The notes beneath the pieces are model-generated. The model was not told the DNA's origin, ran no database searches, and was given only the letters and a program-made list of their open reading frames with translations. A stretch of DNA of 64,000 bases, from NCBI GenBank assembly GCA_032622095.1, contig CP136062.1, positions 11,001,710 through 11,065,709 on the forward strand. Reading direction: 5' to 3'. Shown one piece after another: positions 57,060 to 64,000 of the stretch. The translations under genes were made by a program, and so were the position numbers. Origin of the DNA: Siphonodentalium dalli. Taxonomy: Eukaryota > Mollusca > Scaphopoda > Gadilida > Siphonodentaliidae. The first letter of the stretch is position 1. Every line of letters starts with the position of its first letter.

Positions 57060-58740
57060 ACAAGGTGTAAGTCGGATGAAATAAAGTAATCACCCGTCAG
57101 TGAGAAATACCATATTGGAATATACCTATGGGTGATATCTGTATCAGGGTGAATTGATTCAATCACTCGTTGAAGAGAAAACTATATCATATAGTATATA
57201 TTTATAGGTGACGATTGTGTTAGGGACAAATAAAATTAATTGATATGATCACCCGTCAAAGAGAAATACCAAGTTATTAGGATATATTTATAGGTGATAG
57301 TTGTAATAGGGTTAAATCAAGTAATCACTGGTAATGAGAGAAAACATATCAACTAAGATATAATAATAGGTGATGATTGCATTAGGGTCTATTGAAATTA
57401 AATAATGTAATCACTCGTCAATGAGAGATAACATGTAATTATAATATATTACTAGGTGAAAATTGTATCAGGGGAATTGAAAGTCCCTTAAGTTTAAATA
57501 AAGAAAAGGGATAGAATACGCAAATAATCAGTAACTCTAAAACTTAAATCAAGTGAACACTCGTCAATTACTTCATACGTGAAAGTGACAAAAGGTTTAA
57601 TGTAGGCATCTCAGCTACTGCCAGCAAACAACATTGTATAGACCAGTCACACCATGCGCGAAGTAATGGTGATGGCGAAAGAATGTAAATATGGATACCT
57701 ATAGATAAACCATTAATAGTGTAATCACTCGTCAAAGAGAAATGTCGAATTAATAAGGATATCATAGGAATGTTGTATTAGGGGTTCCTAAAATAAATCA
57801 TGTATGTATTACGAATAAGGATGGGAAATGTATATGAACAGCATGAAAATATTAACCAAGTAATCATTGGTAGATTGATTTTAAAGGAAAGCGACACAGG
57901 AGTTAAATGTAGGCACCTCAGCTAACTACCAACATAAACATGGTATCGATGAGTTATATCAAATAAGCAGGTAAGGATCTAGGCAAAGTCATGTTATAAG
58001 GATATCCATAAATGGTTACTGGGAAATCAAGCAATCATTCGTCGGGGAGGACGAACAAATAATTAAACAGAAAGTATCGGTGATAAAATTATAAGGGGAT
58101 GCAATCGCATCATGTTTGAATTACTAACATGGATGGGAATTATATATACCAGGATAGAGAAAAGTCAACAAAGGGATCAATAGAAAATGAGTTACCAAGA
58201 TATGGTGTGGCTTAAGTAAGATGTAGGTAGTATGCGAATACATCCATCTTAATAGAATCTGTAGAAGGCGTGCTTTAAGCCGGAGGAAATTGTGGACATG
58301 AACACCGTAAGCACGGTGACGACACACATGGATTTAAAGCCATAATAAAGGGAAAAACAGTCAGGTGCACGGGCGTAACCTGACTAGGTGCGATAGTGAG
58401 ATTATAACTGGTATACCGTATAACAAATGAAGTTAAATCAGTGAACCTTAAATTATCAGGTATTTAAAGTAACATGTAGCGCAAGTAAGAGGTATATATT
58501 GGATAAATAAAGTAATGACTGGTCAATGAGAAATACCATATTGGGGTATATAAGCGGGTAATGACTGTATTAGAGTTCAATCAAGTAATCACTCGTCAAG
58601 GAGAAAAGTCATATCACCAAGACTATATAAATAGGTGATAATTGCGAGGGCGATAGAAATCAAATATTGTAATCACTCGTCAATGAGAAATAAAAATATT
58701 AGAATTATCTCAGGTGGTGATAATATTAGGGAATATCAAG
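57060..58740 (+). repeat. 75-85-bp repeat array in unit 2
   Basis: Units contain AATCACTCGTCAATGAGAAA, then AT-rich sequence, then TAGGTGATGATTGTATTAGGG. Examples start near 57087, 57160, 57248, 57325, 57410, 57722, 58507, 58585 and 58670. They are interleaved with a larger repeat (AACATGGATGGGAA...AAGTCAA-AAGGGATCAATAG) near 58125 and 58760. No coding function. Confidence 0.75.
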
Positions 58741-58929
58741 TGCATCATGTCGGAATTACTAACATGGATGGGAAATATATATATAACCAGTATGGATAAA
58801 AGTCAATCAAGGGATCAATAGTAAATGAGTTCACAAGGTATGGTGCGGCTTAAGTTAGATGTCGATATTATGCGGACTAGGCCGGTATCGGTAGCTGGGA
58901 AACACACAGACCAACCTTGGCGCAGGTAA

Positions 58930-59150
58930 AATAATCCAAACTGGAGTTATCGGTCGGAAACCAAATTGAGTAACAGGCGGTCAAATTCTAATTCGAAAGG
59001 GGGGGGGGCGGAACGCTGGAAAAAAATTGGACGGAACCCACAGTCGAACGTGGCCTGTATCTTTAGCGAAGAAAGACGCACACCAACTATGGAGCAGAGC
59101 AAATAATCCAAACTGAAGTTATCGGACGGAACCCAAATGGTAACGGACGG
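58930..59150 (+). repeat. Direct repeat near right end of unit 2
   Basis: AATCCAAACTGGAGTTATCGG with CGGAA-CCAAAT-G-TAAC at about 58932 recurs at about 59105. A third weak copy (AATCCAAACTGGGACGGACGG) lies near 59250. A run of nine or ten G is at 58999-59008. Confidence 0.7.
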
Positions 59151-59820
59151 ATGGACGGACAGACAGACGGACGGATAGACAGACGGACGGACGAAAGACC
59201 CGGCCCAGAGTGGGGGACAAATACTAAGTCGAGGTGCAGATAAATTAATCCAAACTGGGACGGACGGACAGACCGACGACATAAAACGACCTATTGCCAA
59301 AAAGGCGTAACATGAAAGGCCGTGGCTGTTACCTGATCGGGAAAAACGCAACGGACGAGAAGCGAGGTGATTACACACACAAAGAGAACGCCGAACAGCA
59401 ATTAGGACAATGCGGTGGGACAGGTGGACACTCAAAACCAGACCGCGGGGAACCAGGGCGTAACCACGGGATAATTATTGGAGACGACGGATTAGAAGGC
59501 GATGGCGGTACTGTGAGACAGCGGGCAAGGAGAAAACAAAGCGGCAATACATGACCTTAAACTGTAGATGATTGGAGAGAGTGGCGAGCAGCGATGGAAG
59601 CAGATAGAAAATTTTACGTCCTCGCTCTGTGGACAAAAGTTGTAATGGACGGAAGTGACAATATTTTCTGCGCATGCTCGGAGCGGATAACTCTATTTGG
59701 CATGAGTGACCCTAGTTGTCAGTGATGTTGTAGCTCTCGAAAGTCACACCCCGGTATTCTACGCTTATTGGAGCCAACGCGACTTGCCGCTTAATTGAAG
59801 ACGTTGAGCTTGTATAAATT

Positions 59821-59844
59821 GCCACAAGGGTGATTCCTTGTGGC
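59821..59844 (+). terminator. 3'-terminal hairpin of Helitron-like unit 2
   Basis: A 9-bp stem GCCACAAGG / CCTTGTGGC with loop GTGATT lies 3 bases from the inferred end. In rolling-circle elements such a hairpin marks where strand transfer ends. Unit 1 has the same hairpin with one mismatch. Confidence 0.65.
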
Positions 59845-59847
59845 TTC

Positions 59848-60803
59848 ATAAATTGTTTCAACATGATATAAAATTGACAAGTACGGAACAGCCTTCTCAA
59901 AGAGAAAAACACATTTCGCATAAAGATCTAGAGGAAAAAACTGTATTGAGGGCTGTTGACATCATGAACTCAGGAAAGATCATTCAGCCTGATGGCATTC
60001 AAGGGTGGGTTTTCATACAATCACTGCAAGGTGGTTCAAATAAATCTGAGCTGCCTGATAATTATTACATTGGTGATAATATCCCAAATGTGTTAGAACA
60101 AGAGGGTGAGTCACAAGAAATTGATACTGCAGACTTCCAGTCTGCAGTCACTTCATCATGTCACCAAATTGCCAGAGAAATTACAAGTGATCACTGTTAT
60201 GACTTAACTTCCAAATGTAAAAAATTAATATATTTCTTGGACATGAAAGCCGCTGAAATTTACAAAGAAGTTCTGCTTGCAAATTTACCACAAAGTTTAA
60301 GAAATATGTACAATAACTTGAACTTAGATGATCTCCATATATGTAATACATATATAGGTATCTGCTCCTGCTACTCCTTCATCGTGAAAGGCCAGCCTTA
60401 CTTTTGTAAACACTTGTACGCTGCCCTAGCTATGGAGAAAGGTTTGAATGATATTCAAACAATACTCACTTTTTATAAAAAGCATTATCCCATGTATTCC
60501 TCCAATACTAACAACTTTGAGTTTTCTCCAATAAACTTTGAAAAGATACTTGGCCTGATTGATTATTCTAGTGAGATATCTCCTTCAAAACTGGAATCTG
60601 GTAATATTCTAAAGTTGCTCCATGATGATTCATCCATTCCTTTGACTCAAGTCCCTGGTCGACCAGCCATGAGAAAACCACATTATGGTGGTTATCGAAG
60701 TGGCAACAAACAAAAGTCTAAATACCAGTTGGTTAACACTACAGATGATCTTGATCTTGGAAACAAAAATATTACGATTTCAAACTACGCGCCATGTTTT
60801 TGA
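59848..60803 (+). pseudogene. MULE segment 5: SWIM zinc finger and C terminus
   Basis: This is the continuation of segment 4 on the far side of the insertion, in the same absolute frame. About 313 codons follow the break. A SWIM finger C-x-C-x11-C-x-H (ICSCYSF...FCKHL) lies about two thirds of the way from the break to residue 200. SWIM fingers follow the DDE core in most MULE transposases and help DNA or protein binding. The frame opens at 59838 inside the Helitron end; no ATG of its own is needed. The stop is at 60801-60803. Confidence 0.75.
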
Positions 60804-61290
60804 CCTTCACCGGAGAAGACGCAGGTCGCCGGAAGTTCATTGCTCACAGCTTCGATTGATGCATTCAATCTCTTCCATCGAACAATCTCGCTCCCTATAA
60901 AATACTTGACGCTTTATGACTCTTGTTTCTTTCTCATTTTTTCCGAATCGGTTATAACGGGCTTTCTTTTGCAGGTAGCATGTTTTGTTTGCAACTCAAT
61001 AATGTTCGCGAACGGCCGTCGATAAAAGACACGCAACATATGCGATTTCAAGAACGGTAACTCGTAATGGCATAATTCTCCATTTTATGACTCCAGCCAT
61101 AAATGAATTTATATTAAATAATTCAATTTAACTTTTACGATAGCCTGTTAACCGGAACGTTTTCAGTAGACATCGTCGACTCAAATTAGTTATTTTATAA
61201 TATAATATTCATATTAGATCGCTATTGTCACCGGGAATTTATTGAAATTGGGGTACAGTACCCCTTTAAGGTCTCTATAGTATATATATA
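60804..61290. other. AT-rich DNA downstream of the MULE
   Basis: No gene is seen. If the MULE has a right terminal inverted repeat it should lie here or slightly beyond. I found no convincing match to the sequence upstream of 43400. Confidence 0.4.
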
Positions 61291-61505
61291 GGAGATATAG
61301 CACAGTATTTTTATGCCTCCGAAACATGACGAGCATTGCCCTTTAAAATTTTATTTTTGAGACAGTGCACTGTCTGAGTGTCTCAAAAATCAAATTTGCT
61401 TCTAAAAATAGGCGCCTGGTGTGTTGTATAGCATGTTCAAAGGGCAATGCTCGGCATGTTTCGGAGGCATACAAATATAACCTTGCTACTGTGCTATATA
61501 TCTCC
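61291..61505. mobile_element. Foldback MITE (family K)
   Basis: GGAGATATAGCACAGTA and TATGCCTCCGAAACATG...CGAGCATTGCCCTTT are inverted at the right as AAAGGGCAATGCTCG, CATGTTTCGGAGGCATA and GTGCTATATATCTCC. TA lies on both sides. A nested perfect hairpin TTTTTGAGACA...TGTCTCAAAAA occupies 61365-61392. Confidence 0.8.
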
Positions 61506-62156
61506 TAAATCAAATAATTAAAGTCACGAAAATACTAACTATGCAATCTATATAAACGGCAGTTACGCTACAATAACATACTCAAACAACGCGCGAGAAC
61601 ACAGTTTTTATGAACCCAACTCTAAAATAGTTTTGGTATGTCGTGGTGTTCGTCAGTAAATTCTGACTGATTTCCCCCAGAGAATAACGGAACGTTATTC
61701 TAACGAAAATTAACATTAAGTTCTTTTCTGTTGTGTTCAGGATATCCCTCTTTTTTCACATTGATAAAAGTTAAAATAAATATTTAATACCTAGTTTTTT
61801 TTATTGGTAAGGTGATCATATATACGGTTAAAATACTATATATGTGTTGCGTTGTGTGAATTTGGTGTTATCCCTCCTGTATCTTGGATCTTATACAGTG
61901 GATATTTACCGATTCCAAACGAGTACCATTCAACTGTTTCTGGGGGTTTTAGTGAGGGAAGAACAGTAAACAAACTAACAAAATATGATCTAGAAAGATC
62001 AAAAATGTGATGTACAATCGTAAACCAATCTCACAATTACCGCCAAGCAAACTGCGGGAAGAATAAAGCGCCACATTCACCGGTGGAGTATTTATTATGT
62101 TTAGAGTTACCGAACTTGAAAAGTTGGATAACTTTTCTGTACGGGATTCTCCTTAC
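61506..62156. other. AT-rich DNA without recognised feature
   Basis: No coding frame, RNA gene or inverted-repeat element is recognised between the foldback and the family F copy. Confidence 0.5.
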
Positions 62157-63810
62157 AGCGAAGTATACTCAGATCTTCGATTTTGAAGATCCCCCGAATA
62201 TTGCCGAGCCGATTCGGGTATCTCCGGGGGATCTTCAACATCGGAGATCTGAGTATACTTCGCTGTTGTTCTTGTTTGTGTTGACTGCAGTTGTGTGTTT
62301 TATTTGATGTTATAATTTACATTTATTTGTGTACTCTGCGATTATACCGTATATATAATAAAAGACGAATTAACAATTAGTTAATTATTGAATGTCAATT
62401 AATCATGAATGAAAATTGTTTTTTAACAATCATGCAGACGATATTTATAGCCTATACGTCTATAGTTTGACTTTGAACAGACACAGAACAGTCAGTTACG
62501 GTGGTGTAGAACGCCACCAGACGTTACGAAAAAGACTTTAAAAAAAAATAAAGAAGAGCACAAAGTAAATAAATAAATTGTTTTAACCGAAACACCAATT
62601 CTAACATGCTATACTCGTGTTCACTGCACTATCAATCACTACCTATTTATACAGTGCTTAAATAGGTACACATTTCACGTTTCGACTTGACTGTGGTGTT
62701 TGTTCCTTCAATACGGCGAAAGGCATTTATGAAACTTGGCATGTATGGATTAGAGTTATGTCCCGTGGCTCGGGTTTGTTACAAATTGGGGATCTGTTCG
62801 GAGTATGTGCAGAACACATCCAGACGTCAAACCGAGTAATGCCGAATATCTTTCGGTAGGAATCGGCGGATCTTCAAAATCGAAGATCAGATAAATTGCC
62901 GTTCGTTTGCAAAAAATAGAATTCTTCGGCCGCTAAGATCCCCCGATGATTCCCGAACATCACTCGGTGCTAAGATCCCCCGAAGATTCCCGAACATCAC
63001 TACCGAACCTGCGACGGAGATTCTTGGTACAAACACACTGTGCATGTAACACGTTATAACACGTTATCTACCATTCGTGTGACAGAATCTACCATAACAA
63101 TTTCATTTTAAGAGTGTTTTTAAAGCCAAAATCGTTGGATTTTTGTCGGACGATTAGTTTTCTTGAGTAAATTGTCCCAACCTGCAAGTTTATTTGTGTC
63201 ACACGGATTAACTCGATTTGCTAAATTCTCCTAACCTGCAATGGCACGCGCATAATTATGTCTAACGAAATTTAAATTCAATGGACAAAATCTCCCACAC
63301 CTGTGTTTTTTATATAACTAAATACTCAACATATATATATATATATATATATTAGGTACTTTCTGATATGTTTTACCATATTATCTACTATGGCAGGCAA
63401 TCAAATAATGATACAAACTAGGAAATATTTTGTTATAGTGCGCATGAATATACGTTGGAATGTTTGCACGCGATTCCATGTGACGTCACAGTTCATTCAT
63501 AAATGTTGTTTTGAAGCGCTCACATTGCGAATTTAAATTTCAGTCACTATCACTACCAGTCTCTATTACTGCAATTCGTCTCCGTTTTCTCTATGTTGGT
63601 TGATCGGATTGAGGATTATAGTTATTAATGTATTGTACTGTGCAATCTCATTTGATGTGAAACACGTGTCGAGGAAATGTTAAAACAATTTCAAAACTGG
63701 AGCGGCAATTTTTGTTGTTGTGTATTTCCGAAACATACCGAAATGGCCTCGGGAATAATCGGGGGATCTTAGCGCCCGAAGAATTCTACCCTTGCCGTTC
63801 GTTTTGCTTG
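62157..63810 (+). mobile_element. Long copy of family F
   Basis: It starts with CAGCGAAGTATACTCAGATC and its inverse around an inserted 77-bp ATCCCCCG palindrome. It then runs through the TTGACTGCAG block, ACGGTGGTGTAGAACGCCACC, the ATCGGCGGATCTTC block, two GCTAAGATCCCCCGA units, an AT microsatellite and the GCAATTCGTCTCCG block to CTACCCTTGCCGTTCG. It is the most continuous copy in the window, though no transposase is present. Confidence 0.7.
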
Positions 63811-63854
63811 GCTAGCAAGCTTGGCTACCCAGATAGCACACGTACGTTGGGCCA

Positions 63855-64000
63855 ACGTTGGAATAATTACGTTGGCCCAACGTCGGCTTTTGTGGTTGGC
63901 ACGACGATGGCCCGACGTCGACTTGCGTTGGAATAATTACGTTGGCGCAACGTCGGATTTTGTAGTTGGTACAACGATGGCGCAACGTCGACATGCGTCA
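63855..64000 (+). repeat. CGTTGGCCCAACGTCG tandem repeat, runs off window
   Basis: Two units of about 75 bp contain GGAATAATTACGTTGG, CAACGTCGG-TTTTGT-GTTGG and ACGATGG-C-ACGTCGAC. The units are internally palindromic (CGTTGGCCCAACG). Only the start of the array is visible. Confidence 0.7.

Larger units (their letters stand above)
52657..59847 (+). mobile_element. Non-autonomous Helitron-like element, unit 2
   Basis: This 7191-bp unit is nearly identical to unit 1 over the first 506 bp (to 53162) and the last 241 bp (59607-59847). Everything between is different: a GC-rich block (53163-55200), then AT-rich minisatellites and (GGAC)n tracts. The 3' hairpin is perfect here: GCCACAAGG-GTGATT-CCTTGTGGC at 59821-59844. 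The inverted subterminal copy of the left end lies at 59797-59818. No replication initiator or helicase is encoded. Confidence 0.7.
43400..60803 (+). mobile_element. Mutator-like (MULE) transposon gene, multi-domain, split by Helitron-like dimer
   Basis: Five consecutive plus-strand coding segments (43535-45208, 45202-45903, 45890-46486, 46398-46983, 59848-60803) read as one transposase of about 1.4-1.5 thousand residues. Domain order: Ulp1-type cysteine protease, duplicated Cys/Lys module, GATA-like finger, MULE DDE core, SWIM finger. Neighbouring segments change frame over short overlaps, which fits single-base indels in a decaying copy (or assembly errors) better than introns. A possible upstream start is the ATG at 43400; a coding-like stretch in another frame (43461-43534) precedes the first segment. 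Terminal inverted repeats were not found. Confidence 0.8.

Noticed and set aside
57060-58740. TTAGGG-like words considered as telomeric repeat, and CTCGTCAATGAGAAA considered as a hammerhead ribozyme
   Set aside because: TTAGGG occurs once per 75-85-bp unit and is not tandem. The required CTGATGA box and stems of a hammerhead are absent.
46984-59847. LTR retrotransposon interpretation of the repeated ends
   Set aside because: The repeated left and right blocks differ from each other, there is no gag-pol and no TG...CA ends. The head-to-tail sharing of left with left and right with right fits tandem rolling-circle units instead.
1-64000. CRISPR arrays, tRNA and rRNA genes
   Set aside because: No regularly spaced identical repeats with unique spacers, no convincing tRNA A and B boxes and no rRNA-like segment were seen; the sequence is of eukaryotic repeat type.

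Overview
This window looks like animal nuclear DNA that is almost entirely transposable elements and their debris. The background is AT-rich and full of TACATGTA-type palindromes. I see no operons, no bacterial gene structure and no recognisable single-copy host gene. The density of MITEs, an intact LINE and a Helitron-like element suggest a marine invertebrate, most likely a mollusc such as a bivalve. That assignment is inference from texture, not from a marker gene.

Layout. 1-5.3 kb: small inverted-repeat elements (MITEs), most with TA target duplications. 5.5-11.4 kb, minus strand: a LINE with both ORFs open, ORF1 with two PHD-like zinc fingers and a coiled coil, ORF2 with endonuclease, reverse transcriptase and a CCHC knuckle. 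11.6-16.0 kb: a large foldback element of an ATCCCCCG-bearing family, with a poly(A)-ended insertion nested in it. 16.3-31.7 kb: degenerate units of a roughly 1-kb tandem repeat. One unit is split by a 2.58-kb foldback element and another by a TTAA-flanked MITE; sister units give the empty site for both insertions. 31.7-41.6 kb: mostly featureless AT-rich DNA with a few MITEs. 43.4-60.8 kb, plus strand: a Mutator-like (MULE) DNA transposase with an unusual chain of domains (Ulp1-type SUMO-protease fold, duplicated Cys/Lys module, GATA-like zinc finger, DDE transposase core, SWIM finger). It carries frameshifts and is split by a 12.86-kb insertion. That insertion (46,984-59,847) is a head-to-tail dimer of non-autonomous Helitron-like elements. 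Both units share about 506 bp at the left end and 241 bp at the right end but carry unrelated GC-rich cargo. 61-64 kb: another foldback, a second long copy of the ATCCCCCG family and a tandem repeat running off the window.

How it fits together. The nesting order can be read directly. The MULE inserted first, and the Helitron-like dimer later landed between its catalytic Glu and its SWIM finger. Removing 12,864 bp (a multiple of 3) leaves the transposase frame open across the break. The LINE is the only element that looks potentially autonomous here; all others appear to depend on proteins encoded elsewhere. Cut sites of several insertions were recovered from paralogous empty sites inside the window, so those boundaries do not depend on any database.
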